Source of the DNA: Kutzneria kofuensis
GTDB lineage: Bacteria > Actinomycetota > Actinomycetes > Mycobacteriales > Pseudonocardiaceae
Assembly (NCBI RefSeq): GCF_014203355.1
Contig: NZ_JACHIR010000001.1
Location: forward strand, 2,234,038 to 2,298,037
Length of the DNA: 64,000 nt
Reading direction: 5' to 3'
Positions 25,562 through 34,074 of the stretch are shown piece by piece. The notes beneath the pieces were generated by a model. The model did no database searches, had not been told where the DNA came from, and worked only from the letters and a program-made list of their open reading frames with translations. The translations under genes were made by a program, and so were the position numbers. The first letter of the stretch is position 1. Each line of letters begins with the position of its first letter.

Positions 25562-26394
25562 TCCCACCCGGGTTGATCTCATTCGTCGGCGCCGGTCCCG
25601 GCGCGGCCGACCTCATGACCTTCCGCGGTGCCGACCGGCTGGCCAGGGCGGACGTCGTGGTGTGGGCGTCGTCGTTGGTGCCGGCCGAGGTGCTGGACCA
25701 CGCGAATCCGGCGGCCGAGCGACACGACTCCGCCGGCATGACGCTGGAGGACGTCCTCGAGGTCTACGCCGGCCGACCGGACGCGGCCATCGTCCGGCTG
25801 CATTCCGGCGACCCGACCGTCTACGGGGCGATCGGCGAGCAGATCGAATGGTGTCGACGGACCGGCAGGCCGTACGAAATCGTGCCGGGCGTCGGTTCTC
25901 TCGGCGCCGCCGCGGCGGCCGTTGGTTGTGAACTGACTTCACCGATGGTTTCGCAGTCGATCGTGTTAACACGGCTCGCCGGTGGTCGGACCGCCGCCTC
26001 GATGCCCGACGGCGAGACGGTCGCCTCGTTTGCGTCGCATCGCACGACGATGGCTGTCTACCTCTCCACGCAGCGTCCCGAACAGTTGCAGGCCGAGCTG
26101 CTCGCCGACGGAAAGGGCTATTCCGTCGACACTCCGGCGGTTGTCGTCGCGAAGGCGACGTGGCCGGACGAGCGCATCGTCCGCACGACCGTCGGCGAAC
26201 TCGCGACCGAATTGCGTGCGTCCGGCATCCGGACCGCCGCACTCGTGCTCGTCGGCGAAGCGCTCCGCGACGACCGCGAGGTCCAGCGCACCAAGTTGTA
26301 CGACCCGGCCTATTCGCACGGTTGCCGGCGGCGGTCGGCCGAGGGCAGCACGCAGGGTCGGCCGATCCCGGTGGAGAAGCGGAGGCTGCCATGA
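25558..26394 (+). CDS. cobM: Precorrin-4 C11-methyltransferase CobM
   Basis: A 278-residue tetrapyrrole methylase starting at GTG 25558 (VIPPGLISFVGAGPGAADLM). It has the family motifs VGAGPG, RLHSGDPTVYGAIGEQIEW, EIVPGVGSLGAAAAAVG and TRLAGGR. It methylates precorrin-4 at C-11 with SAM. It is the first enzyme gene of the riboswitch operon and overlaps the leader ORF upstream and cobJ downstream (ATGA). The last 30 residues (HGCRRRSAEGSTQGRP) are probably an unstructured tail. Confidence 0.92.
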   Translation: MIPPGLISFVGAGPGAADLMTFRGADRLARADVVVWASSLVPAEVLDHANPAAERHDSAGMTLEDVLEVYAGRPDAAIVRLHSGDPTVYGAIGEQIEWCRRTGRPYEIVPGVGSLGAAAAAVGCELTSPMVSQSIVLTRLAGGRTAASMPDGETVASFASHRTTMAVYLSTQRPEQLQAELLADGKGYSVDTPAVVVAKATWPDERIVRTTVGELATELRASGIRTAALVLVGEALRDDREVQRTKLYDPAYSHGCRRRSAEGSTQGRPIPVEKRRLP

Positions 26395-27146
26395 CCGGCG
26401 TGCTCACCATCGTCGGTCTCGGCCCCGGCGACGCACGACATCGCACGCCGGCCGCGACCGAGGCGATCGCCGACGCCGAGGCCGTCTACGGCTACTCCGC
26501 CTATATAGATGCGTGCGACGACATCCTTCGACCCGACCAGTTCGTCGTCCGCGGACGGATGACCGAGGAGAAGCTGCGCGCCGAGCAGGCCGTCGACGCC
26601 GCGGCCGGAGGCCGGCGGGTGGTGCTCGTGTCGTCGGGCGACGCCGGTGTGTACGGCATGGCGACGTTGGCGTTGAGCAATGCGTACGAAATCGAGGAAA
26701 CCGCACGACCCGAGGTCCGTGTGCTGCCCGGCGTCACCGCGGCGCTCGCCGCCTCGGCTCTCGTCGGTGCCCCGCTCGCACACGACTTCGCCTGCTTGAC
26801 GCTGTCCGATCTGCTCACTCCCTGGGAGGAAGTGGAACGTCGACTCCGGGCCGTGGCCGAGGCCGACCTCGCCATCGCGCTCTACAACCCCCGTTCCAAG
26901 GGCCGCCCCTGGCAGCTCGACCGGGCCCGCGAAGTGCTGCTCGAACGCCGCGCACCGACCACGCCGGTCGCGTTGGTCGCCGACATCGCCCGCGACGGGC
27001 AGCGCGTCGAGCTCACCACGCTCGCCGACCTGGATTGCGGCAAAGTCGGCATGACCACCACTGTGCTGGTCGGGTCGTCGACCACCCGCCGGTTCGGCGA
27101 CTGGCTGGTCACGCCCCGATCTGGATCCGGGCGGAGTGCCGGGTGA
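26391..27146 (+). CDS. cobJ: Precorrin-3B C17-methyltransferase CobJ
   Basis: A 251-residue tetrapyrrole methylase. The N-terminus MTGVLTIVGLGPGDARHRTP contains the GxGxG site. GYSAYIDACDDIL, VVLVSSGDAGVYGMATLAL, RVLPGVTAALAASALVGAPL and IALYNPRSKGRPWQLDRARE are diagnostic of CobJ/CbiH. It methylates C-17 with ring contraction. It overlaps cobM by four bases (ATGA) and cobA by four (GTGA). Confidence 0.93.
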   Translation: MTGVLTIVGLGPGDARHRTPAATEAIADAEAVYGYSAYIDACDDILRPDQFVVRGRMTEEKLRAEQAVDAAAGGRRVVLVSSGDAGVYGMATLALSNAYEIEETARPEVRVLPGVTAALAASALVGAPLAHDFACLTLSDLLTPWEEVERRLRAVAEADLAIALYNPRSKGRPWQLDRAREVLLERRAPTTPVALVADIARDGQRVELTTLADLDCGKVGMTTTVLVGSSTTRRFGDWLVTPRSGSGRSAG

Positions 27147-28099
27147 CCGTGCACCTCGTGGGCGCCGGCCCCGGTGATCCCGGTCTGCTCACCTGCCGCG
27201 CGGTCGAGCTTCTCAAGTCCGCCGAAGTTGTCGTCTACGACCGTCCTTCGATGGCCGACATCGTCGCGATCGCGGATTCCGCCGAAGTTGTGCATTGCGT
27301 CGGAAAAGCAGGAAGCCGTCCGGCATGGCCGCAGGCCGACGTGAACCAGCTTCTCGTCGAACTCGGGCGCGCCGGCCGCGAGGTGGTCCGGCTGAAGGCC
27401 GGCGACGCCTTCGTGGTCTCCCGCGGCGGTGAGGAAGCTGTTGCCCTCGCCGCTGCCGGCGTGCCGTTCGACGTCGTGCCCGGCATCTCCGCCGCGATCG
27501 CGGCTCCGGCGCTCGCCGGCATCCCGGTGATGGTCCGTCAGGTCGCTACCACCCTGACCGTCATCGCCGGGAACGATGACCCCGAGTACCACCAGCACGT
27601 CGACTGGGACGCCGTCGCCCGGGTCGGCGGCACGATCGTCGTGCTCACCGGCCGGTCCGCGCTACGGGACATCGCCGCCAAGCTGATGGCCGGCGGCTTG
27701 GCCGCGGACACCCCGGTCGCGGCGATCAGTGCCGCGAGTCGTCCGCACCAGCGCACCGAGCTCGGCACGCTGGCCAAGCTGCCCAACCCGAGGATGCGAC
27801 CGCCGGTGACGTTTGTGATCGGTGAGGTGGCAGCCCTCGACCTGCTGGCGGCCGCCCCGCCAACGACCGAACCGAAGGCGACTGATGCGCCGCCGGCCGC
27901 GCAGGTAGCTGACGGCCAAGAGGCCGGCGGCCAGTTTGCGGGCGCCCCCGAGCAGGACATGGGCGGCCAAGCAGTGCGCGGCCGGTTAGCAGGCGAGCCG
28001 GCGGCGAACGAGCGGGGTGCCGGCGGGCTGGGCGAGGCCGGCCGAGCAGTGGACGGCCAACTAAGCGGACCGGTGGAGGGATTCAATGCACATTCCTGA
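27143..28099 (+). CDS. cobA: Uroporphyrinogen-III C-methyltransferase with repeat-derived tail
   Basis: A 318-residue SUMT that makes precorrin-2, the entry to B12 synthesis. Residues 1 to about 240 carry VHLVGAGPGDPGLLTCRAVE, VVRLKAGDAFVVSRGGEEAV, FDVVPGISAAIAAPALAGIP and VVLTGRSALRDIAAKL. Residues from about 245 form a tail rich in Gly, Ala, Gln and Glu with a recurring GGQ-x-A-G pattern. It is encoded by a degenerate tandem DNA tract (about 27890-28080). Typical SUMT proteins end near residue 250. The gene overlaps cobJ at its start and cbiM by 14 bases at its end. Confidence 0.9.
   Translation: MTVHLVGAGPGDPGLLTCRAVELLKSAEVVVYDRPSMADIVAIADSAEVVHCVGKAGSRPAWPQADVNQLLVELGRAGREVVRLKAGDAFVVSRGGEEAVALAAAGVPFDVVPGISAAIAAPALAGIPVMVRQVATTLTVIAGNDDPEYHQHVDWDAVARVGGTIVVLTGRSALRDIAAKLMAGGLAADTPVAAISAASRPHQRTELGTLAKLPNPRMRPPVTFVIGEVAALDLLAAAPPTTEPKATDAPPAAQVADGQEAGGQFAGAPEQDMGGQAVRGRLAGEPAANERGAGGLGEAGRAVDGQLSGPVEGFNAHS
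27890..28082 (+). repeat. Degenerate GC-rich tandem tract inside the cobA 3' end
   Basis: Units of about 15-18 bases related to GACGGCCAAGAGGCC recur: GGCGGCCAGTTTGCGGG, GGCGGCCAAGCAGTGCGCGG, GGCCGAGCAGTGGACGGCC. The tract begins where normal CobA proteins end and continues to the cbiM ribosome-binding region. It looks like expanded sequence that captured the end of the reading frame. Confidence 0.55.
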
Positions 28100-28748
28100 C
28101 GGGTTCGTGAATGCGCCGGTCTCCATCGCGGGTGGGGTGGTGGCGGTGGCGGGGCTGGCGTTGTGCAGCCGGAACCTGGGACCGTCGCTGCGGGATCGGG
28201 ACATCCCGCTGGCGGGGCTGGCGGCGGCCTTCTTCCTGGTGCTGGAGGCGCCGATCTTCCCGATCGGGGTGGGCACGGGAGGTCATCTGCTGGGCGGAAC
28301 GCTGGCGGTGGCACTGCTGGGACCCTGGCTCGGACCGGTGGTGATATCGGTGGTGCTGGTGGTGCAGGCGCTGTTCGCGGGCGATGGCGGGGTCACGGCG
28401 CTGGGGGTCAACGCGGTGAACATGGCGCTGATCCCGGCGGTGGTGGGTTACCCGCTGATTCTCGGCCTACGGAAGGTGTTGCCCCGCAAGAAGCTCTGGG
28501 TCTCGATCGCCTGCGGGGTGGCGGGTTTCGTGTCGGTGGTGGCGGGATCGGTGCTCTACAGCCTGGAGTACGCGGTCGGCGGCGCGACGGCGGTGCCGGC
28601 GGGGACGGTGGCGGTGACGACGATCGGCACGTACGCGGTGATCGCGCTGTTCGAGGGCCTGGTGACGGGCCTGATCGTGGCGGCGTTGCTGCGCCTGAGG
28701 CCGGATCTGGTCCGCGCCGGCCGGCATCTGACACGGGCGAGCGCATGA
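28086..28748 (+). CDS. cbiM: CbiM, cobalt ECF transporter substrate-capture protein
   Basis: A 220-residue membrane protein beginning MHIPDGFVNAPVS. The N-terminal Met-His of mature CbiM/NikM proteins coordinates the metal. Seven or so membrane segments follow (VAVAGLALCSRNLG, PLAGLAAAFFLVLEAPIFPI, HLLGGTLAVALLGPWLGPVV). The start is preceded by GGAGGGATTC. It overlaps cobA (14 bases) and cbiQ (ATGA). No cbiN-like gene follows, unlike the usual cbiMNQO order. Confidence 0.92.
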   Translation: MHIPDGFVNAPVSIAGGVVAVAGLALCSRNLGPSLRDRDIPLAGLAAAFFLVLEAPIFPIGVGTGGHLLGGTLAVALLGPWLGPVVISVVLVVQALFAGDGGVTALGVNAVNMALIPAVVGYPLILGLRKVLPRKKLWVSIACGVAGFVSVVAGSVLYSLEYAVGGATAVPAGTVAVTTIGTYAVIALFEGLVTGLIVAALLRLRPDLVRAGRHLTRASA

Positions 28749-29521
28749 GCGGAGCCGCTCACAATCCGGGCGCGGACCTGCTGATCCCGACGGACACGCC
28801 GCTGCACCGGGCGGCGCCGCAGTGCAAGGTGGCGGCGACGGCGTTGTGCATCCTGCTCGTCGCCTGCACGCCGCGTGACATCTTCTGGCCGTACATCGGC
28901 TACGGCCTGGTGCTGGCCACGGCGGCCTACACAGCCCAGATCCCGGCGATGACGTTGCTGCGGCGGCTGGTGGTGGAGATCCCGTTCGTGTTCTTCGTTG
29001 TGCTGCTGCCGTTCCTCGCGACGGGCCCGGTGGTGCACGTCCTCGGCATCCCGCTGGCCATAGCGGGCCTCGAATCAGCGGCGTCGATCGTGCTGAAGGC
29101 GAGCTTCGGCCTGCTGGCCACGGGTGTGCTCGCGGCGACCACCCCACTGCCCGAGGTGATCACCGGCCTTGAGCGGCTCCGGGTGCCGAAGATCTTCACG
29201 GCGGTCGCGTCGTTCATGATCCGCTACGTCGAGGTGCTCAACTCGGAGCTCAACCGGCTGCGCACCGCCCGTGCCTGCCGCGGCGCGGATCCGCGCTGGC
29301 TGTGGCAGGCGAAAGACATGGCGTTGTGCGTCGGGGCGTTGTTCGTCCGCGCCTTCGAACGCGGCGAACGGGTCTACCTGGCCATGGCGTCCCGCGGCTA
29401 CGAGGGATCACTGCCGGCAACGCTGACCGGGGAACCGGCAAAGCGCAGCACCTGGGCGGCAGCGCTGACAACACCGGCGATCTTCGCCGTGCTGACCGCA
29501 ACCGCATGGGCGACGGCATGA
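28745..29521 (+). CDS. cbiQ: CbiQ, ECF transporter T-component
   Basis: A 258-residue membrane protein. It has the coupling motifs RTARACRGADPRWLWQAKDM and YLAMASRGYEGSLP, the two A-R-G-type motifs that dock onto the ATPase. Five or so membrane segments are present, with SAASIVLKASFGLLATGVLA in the middle. It links CbiM to the CbiO ATPase domain encoded directly downstream. Start and stop overlap cbiM and cbiX-cbiO by four bases each, so the whole block is translationally coupled. Confidence 0.92.
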   Translation: MSGAAHNPGADLLIPTDTPLHRAAPQCKVAATALCILLVACTPRDIFWPYIGYGLVLATAAYTAQIPAMTLLRRLVVEIPFVFFVVLLPFLATGPVVHVLGIPLAIAGLESAASIVLKASFGLLATGVLAATTPLPEVITGLERLRVPKIFTAVASFMIRYVEVLNSELNRLRTARACRGADPRWLWQAKDMALCVGALFVRAFERGERVYLAMASRGYEGSLPATLTGEPAKRSTWAAALTTPAIFAVLTATAWATA

Positions 29522-31212
29522 CCGCGCCGGCGATGGTGCTGCTGGGCCACGGCAGCCGCGACGCGGACGGCGTCGACGAGTACTGGGCGCTGGCCGACAC
29601 CGTCAAGAACAGCGCGCCGGATCTGCGGATCGGCTGCGGCTTCGTCGAGCTCGCCGAGCCGGGCGTCGACGAGGCGATCGACCAGCTGGTCGCGGACGGC
29701 GCGCACGAGGTCGTGGTGGTGCCGCTGGTCCTGCTCGCCGCCGGCCACCTCAAGAACGACGGCCCGGCGGCGATGGCCCGTGCCCGTCAACGACACCCGA
29801 CCGTCCACTTCAGACTGGCACGGGATCTCGGCATCGAGCCGACGGTGCTGGCGATCGCCGAGGAGCGGATCCGGGACGCGGCGGGCGACGCGGATCCGGA
29901 GAAGCTGGGCGTGGCGCTGATCGGCCGCGGCTCCTCGGATCCGGACGCATGCTCCGACCTGTGGAAGGTCGGCCGCCTGTTGTCCGACAAGCGTGGTCTC
30001 GGCACGATCGAACCGGGCTTCGTCTCCGTCGCCCGCCCGAACGTCGCCGAGGCGATGGAACGCTGCCGCCTGCTCGGCGCGACGACGATCGTGGTCAGCC
30101 CGTTCTTCCTGTTCACGGGCATGTTGGTGCCACGAATCCACCAGCAGGCCGGCGAATGGGCGGCGAAGCACCCGGAGATCACGGTGCGCGGCGGCGCGCA
30201 CCTCGGCCCCGATCCACGGCTGGCCCGCCTCGTGCTGGAACGCTACCGCGAGGCGCTGCACGGCGACGTCCGGATGAACTGCGACCTGTGCACCTACCGG
30301 GTCCAGCTGCCCGGCTACGAGGACAAGGTCGGCCTGCCGATTTCCCTTACCCCGCACGGCGACGAGCCGGCCCGCGGCAAGCGGAAGGCCCGCCGGGCGA
30401 TCCGGACCCCGGCGCCGGCTCCGACGGTCGAGGTGCGGCGCGGCCGGTTCATGCCGTCGACAACGGCCTCCGACGAGCAGCCGGCGATCGAGATCCGCGG
30501 CGTCAGCTTCGACTACCCCGACGGAACGTCCGCTTTGTCCACTGTGGACCTGACGGTCCACCGCGGCGAGCGTGTCGCACTGCTCGGCCCGAACGGCGCC
30601 GGCAAGACCAGCCTGGTGCTGCAGCTCAACGGCGTCCTCACCCCGTCCGCGGGCGAGGTCCTGATCAGCGGCACCGCCGTCGGACCGAGGACGCTCAAGG
30701 AGGTGCGCCGCAAGGTCGGCGTGGTCTTCCAGGATCCCGACGACCAGTTGTTCACTCCGACCGTCGGCCGGGACGTCGCGTTCGGGCCGGCCCATCTGGG
30801 TCTGAAGGGCGACGAACTGGCCGCCCGTGTCACCGAGGCGCTGTCCTATGTGGGTCTTGCGGATCTGGCCGACCGACCGCCGCACCGGCTCTCGCTCGGC
30901 CAGCGCCGCCGCGCGGCGGTCGCCACCGTGCTCGCCATGCATCCCGAGGTCCTCGTGCTCGACGAGCCTTCGTCCAATTTGGACCCGGCGGCCCGTCGCG
31001 AGTTCGCGGATCTGGTGAAACGCCTGGGCATGACCACATTACTGGTCACCCATGACCTGCCTTACGCCTTGGAACTGTGCCAGCGGGCCGTGGTCTTGGA
31101 CCACGGCCAGGTCGTCGCCGACGGCCCGATTCGGGAGATCCTCGCCGACGCCGGCTTCATGAGCGCGCATCGGCTGGAGCTGCCGGCCGGTTTCAATCCC
31201 TTGGGAGGCTGA
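29518..31212 (+). CDS. cbiX-cbiO: Fused CbiX cobaltochelatase and CbiO ATPase
   Basis: One uninterrupted frame of 564 codons. Residues 1 to about 285 are a sirohydrochlorin/cobalt chelatase: MVLLGHGSRDADG, VVVVPLVLLAAGHLKNDG, VALIGRGSSDPDA, SPFFLFTGMLVPRIHQQ, and the C-terminal MNCDLCTYRVQLPGYEDKVG. A linker rich in Pro, Ala and Arg follows. From about residue 325 a CbiO-type ATPase runs to the end: LGPNGAGKTS, VVFQDPDDQLFTPTV, HRLSLGQRRRAAVATVLAMH, LVLDEPSSNLDP and LLVTHDLPYA. No stop separates the two parts. An internal ATG at 30451 (MPSTTASDEQPAIEIRGVSF) has only a weak ribosome site. The fusion would place metal insertion beside the cobalt importer. Independent translation of CbiO from 30451 cannot be excluded. 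Confidence 0.88.
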   Translation: MTAPAMVLLGHGSRDADGVDEYWALADTVKNSAPDLRIGCGFVELAEPGVDEAIDQLVADGAHEVVVVPLVLLAAGHLKNDGPAAMARARQRHPTVHFRLARDLGIEPTVLAIAEERIRDAAGDADPEKLGVALIGRGSSDPDACSDLWKVGRLLSDKRGLGTIEPGFVSVARPNVAEAMERCRLLGATTIVVSPFFLFTGMLVPRIHQQAGEWAAKHPEITVRGGAHLGPDPRLARLVLERYREALHGDVRMNCDLCTYRVQLPGYEDKVGLPISLTPHGDEPARGKRKARRAIRTPAPAPTVEVRRGRFMPSTTASDEQPAIEIRGVSFDYPDGTSALSTVDLTVHRGERVALLGPNGAGKTSLVLQLNGVLTPSAGEVLISGTAVGPRTLKEVRRKVGVVFQDPDDQLFTPTVGRDVAFGPAHLGLKGDELAARVTEALSYVGLADLADRPPHRLSLGQRRRAAVATVLAMHPEVLVLDEPSSNLDPAARREFADLVKRLGMTTLLVTHDLPYALELCQRAVVLDHGQVVADGPIREILADAGFMSAHRLELPAGFNPLGG

Positions 31213-31216
31213 CGAA

Positions 31217-32296
31217 GTGGCCCGCCTTGCCGCCCTGATCGCCGCGCTGCTGCTGGCGCTGGCCGTGCCGGCGTCGGCCCATGACGCCGACTCGCACACT
31301 CCGCCGGACCGCGTCGGCGACCTGCGCAGCGCCTTGATCGCCGCCACCCAGACCCCACCGGGCGTCGAGTTTCGGGTGTTACAGAACGGCGAAGCCCTGT
31401 GGTTGCGCAATTCCACTCGAACGGATGTGGTCGTTCTCGACCCGGACGGGGCGCAGCGTTACCAGGTCGGCCCGGACGGCGCGGCGGTCAACGCCGCCCT
31501 GCCGGCCGAGCCGACACCGTCCGGCGACATCAGCGAGGACCCGGAGAAGCCGTCCGCCGACGCGGCGAAGGCCCCGCAGTGGCAACGCATTTCTGCCGAG
31601 CCGGTGGTGCAGTGGCACGATCACTACGCGCACTGGGGTGACGCGACACTTCCGTCGCAGGTTCTCGCGGATCCCGAGAGCGTTCACCTGATCCGCGCCT
31701 GGCAGGTCGATCTCGTCTCGGACGGCAAGACCTATCACGTGCTCGGCGAGCTCCGCTGGATCCCGGGACCTTCGCCGGCGCCATGGATCCTGGTCACGCT
31801 GTCACTGGCGATCGCGACCTCGCTGCTCGGCCTGGTCCGCCGCAGTCAGCGCCCGCTGGCCGCCGCGACCGCCGTGCTGGTGGCCGCCGGCGCCGTCCAC
31901 GGAATTGCGACAATACTTGGTCGCCAGGCCGAGAATCCGTGGACTGTGCTGCAGCACGAGTACCTGCCGATCGTGCTCGCCTGGCTGGTCGGCACGGCCG
32001 CGGTGGCCCTGCTGGCGACCGGCCGGAGCACCGGGCGGTGGTTCGCCGCGCTGGCCGCGGTGGGCCTGGGCGCCCTCGCCCTTCTCCAGGACCTGGCGGT
32101 GTGGTGGAGCTCCACCAGCATCGTGGCGCTGCCGATCGACCTGGACCGCGCGCTGGTGTCGATCACAGCCGGTGTCGCGGTGGGCATCCTGATCACGGTG
32201 CTTCGGACGCCGAATATCACCCGATCGGACGCTGTAACGGCAACGCAGCGAAACGACCCTGCCCGTGTTGACCGGGTTTTACCTCGAGGCAGGTAG
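31217..32296 (+). CDS. Unrecognised exported membrane protein of the cobalt operon
   Basis: A 359-residue protein starting at GTG 31217, with GGGAGG ten bases upstream and four bases after cbiX-cbiO. Residues 1-21 are a signal peptide ending PASA. Cleavage there would leave an N-terminal histidine in HDADSHTPPDR. An extracytoplasmic domain of about 160 residues contains EPVVQWHDHYAHWGD, rich in possible metal ligands. Four or five membrane segments follow from about residue 187 (PWILVTLSLAIATSLLGLV, AVLVAAGAVHGIATILG). I recognise no named family. The position fills the place of the missing CbiN, and the exposed His residues suggest cobalt delivery to CbiM. That role is inference. Confidence 0.72.
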   Translation: MARLAALIAALLLALAVPASAHDADSHTPPDRVGDLRSALIAATQTPPGVEFRVLQNGEALWLRNSTRTDVVVLDPDGAQRYQVGPDGAAVNAALPAEPTPSGDISEDPEKPSADAAKAPQWQRISAEPVVQWHDHYAHWGDATLPSQVLADPESVHLIRAWQVDLVSDGKTYHVLGELRWIPGPSPAPWILVTLSLAIATSLLGLVRRSQRPLAAATAVLVAAGAVHGIATILGRQAENPWTVLQHEYLPIVLAWLVGTAAVALLATGRSTGRWFAALAAVGLGALALLQDLAVWWSSTSIVALPIDLDRALVSITAGVAVGILITVLRTPNITRSDAVTATQRNDPARVDRVLPRGR

Positions 32297-32387
32297 ACGC
32301 CCGGCCTCTGATCACTACACTCCCCAGAGCTACCACCGAAACGCCAGGGTGCGCGCCGTTCGCAGCACCGGACCCACGAGGTGCGCC

Positions 32388-33194
32388 GTGCTTGACCACA
32401 CGAGCTGGGCTCACACCTACATCGACCTCGACACGCCCAACGCGGCTCGGATCTACGACTATCTGCTCGGCGGGGCCACCAATTCCGAGGCCGACCGCGA
32501 GATGGCGCGCCAGGTCATCAAGGCGATGCCCGAGGTGGAGTACCTGACGAGGGCCAACCGGGCGTTCCTGCGCCGCGCCGTGCGCCTCCTGGTCGACCTG
32601 GGCGTCCACCAGTTCATCGACATCGGCTCCGGCATCCCGACCGCCGGGAACGTGCACGAGGTGGCGCAGGCGCGCGATCCGCGCTGCCGCGTGGTCTACG
32701 TCGACCGCGAGCCGACCGCCGTCGTCCACAGTGAACTCCTGTTGCAGGACAACGACTACGCCGCCGTCGTGCACGAGGACTTCCGCCGCCCGGGCGCCGT
32801 GCTGTCGTCGCCGGAGGTGCAGCACCTGATCGACTTCGACCAGCCGGTCGGCCTGCTGCTGTTCGCGCTGCTGCACCACGTGCCGGACGAGGACGAGCCC
32901 GCCGAGCTGATGTCGGTGTACCGCGAGGCGCTGCCCGAAGGGAGCTACCTCGCCCTGTCGCACTCCACGCACGAGGCCGTCTCCGACCACATCCTCACCG
33001 TGTACGACCTGTACGCGGCCAACCGCACGCCGATCACACTGCGCGGCCGGGACGACATCGCCCGCCTGATCGACGGCTTCGAGCCACTGGATCCGGGCAT
33101 CGTGCACGTGCCAAGCTGGCGGCCGGAGTCCCCGGAGGACGCGGACCATCACGAGGAGGCCGCCATCTACGGCGTGGTGGCGAGGAAGCGCTGA
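32388..33194 (+). CDS. DUF574 (PF04672) SAM-dependent methyltransferase, copy 1
   Basis: A 268-residue protein starting at GTG 32388. The family features are DLDTPNAARIYDYLLGGATN, REMARQVIKAMPEV, RANRAFLRRAVRLL and the SAM site QFIDIGSGIPTAGNVHEVAQ. LLLFALLHHVPDEDEPAEL and YLALSHSTHEA follow. These proteins are nearly confined to Actinobacteria, often in many copies, and their substrates are mostly unknown. The second copy starts two bases after this stop. An upstream in-frame GTG would add about 13 residues. Confidence 0.85.
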   Translation: MLDHTSWAHTYIDLDTPNAARIYDYLLGGATNSEADREMARQVIKAMPEVEYLTRANRAFLRRAVRLLVDLGVHQFIDIGSGIPTAGNVHEVAQARDPRCRVVYVDREPTAVVHSELLLQDNDYAAVVHEDFRRPGAVLSSPEVQHLIDFDQPVGLLLFALLHHVPDEDEPAELMSVYREALPEGSYLALSHSTHEAVSDHILTVYDLYAANRTPITLRGRDDIARLIDGFEPLDPGIVHVPSWRPESPEDADHHEEAAIYGVVARKR

Positions 33195-33195
33195 C

Positions 33196-34023
33196 GTGCC
33201 GATGCTGGACAGACCGCGATGGGCGCCCAAACGCATCGACCTCACCCGGCCCAGCGGGGCCCGGGTGTACGACTACCTGCTCGGCGGCGGCTGCAACACC
33301 GCGGCCGACCGGGAGCTGGCCAAGCAGCTGCTCGAGGTGATGCCGCAGGTGCGTGACACTGTGCGGCTGAACCGGAACTTCCTGCGCCGGGTGGTGACGT
33401 ACCTGGTCGGCCAGGGCGTCACCCAGTTCCTGGACATCGGCTCCGGCATCCCGTCGGTGGGCAACGTGCACCAGCTCGCGCAGGGTCTCGACCCGAAGTG
33501 CCGCGTCGCGTACGTGGACAACGACCCGATCGCCATCGCCTACGCGGAGCCGCTGCTCCGGGACAACGACCTCGCCACGGCGGTGCTGGCCGACTTCCGC
33601 TCGCCGGAGCAGGTGCTGGGCGCGCCGGCGGTCCGGTCGCTGATCGACTTCGACCAGCCGGTCGCCGTGCTGACGCTGCTGATGATGCACTTCGTCCCGG
33701 ACAGCGCCGACCCGGCGCGGCTGATGGGCCGCTACCGGGACGCGCTGGTGTCCGGCAGCTACGTCGCGCTGTCCCATCCGAGCTTCACCGGCGCCGAGGG
33801 CGAGCTGCTCGCCGACGCGCAGGCCGTCGGCGAGATCGTGCAGAACACCATGGAGCCGCTGCACGTGCGCACCGCCGACGACCTGCTGCGCATCATCGCC
33901 GGCTTCGAGCCGGTGCCGCCCGGCGTGGTGCACCTGCCGCTGTGGCGACCCGACTCGGCCGCGGACGTGGGCTGTCACCCGGAGAGTTCGCTCGTCTACG
34001 GAGTGGTGGCGGCGAAGCCGTAA
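33196..34023 (+). CDS. DUF574 (PF04672) SAM-dependent methyltransferase, copy 2
   Basis: A 275-residue paralogue of the preceding gene, starting at GTG 33196. The same blocks appear in the same order: DLTRPSGARVYDYLLGGGCN, RELAKQLLEVMPQV, QFLDIGSGIPSVGNVHQLAQ, LLMMHFVPDSADPARL and YVALSHPSF. The divergence between copies shows an old tandem duplication rather than a recent one. It is followed closely by the PAS-GGDEF gene, so all three are probably one transcript. Confidence 0.85.
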   Translation: MPMLDRPRWAPKRIDLTRPSGARVYDYLLGGGCNTAADRELAKQLLEVMPQVRDTVRLNRNFLRRVVTYLVGQGVTQFLDIGSGIPSVGNVHQLAQGLDPKCRVAYVDNDPIAIAYAEPLLRDNDLATAVLADFRSPEQVLGAPAVRSLIDFDQPVAVLTLLMMHFVPDSADPARLMGRYRDALVSGSYVALSHPSFTGAEGELLADAQAVGEIVQNTMEPLHVRTADDLLRIIAGFEPVPPGVVHLPLWRPDSAADVGCHPESSLVYGVVAAKP

Positions 34024-34074
34024 CAGATGCCGAATACACTTGCCGCCCGGGATGCCGTAACGAGCGAGGTGGCG

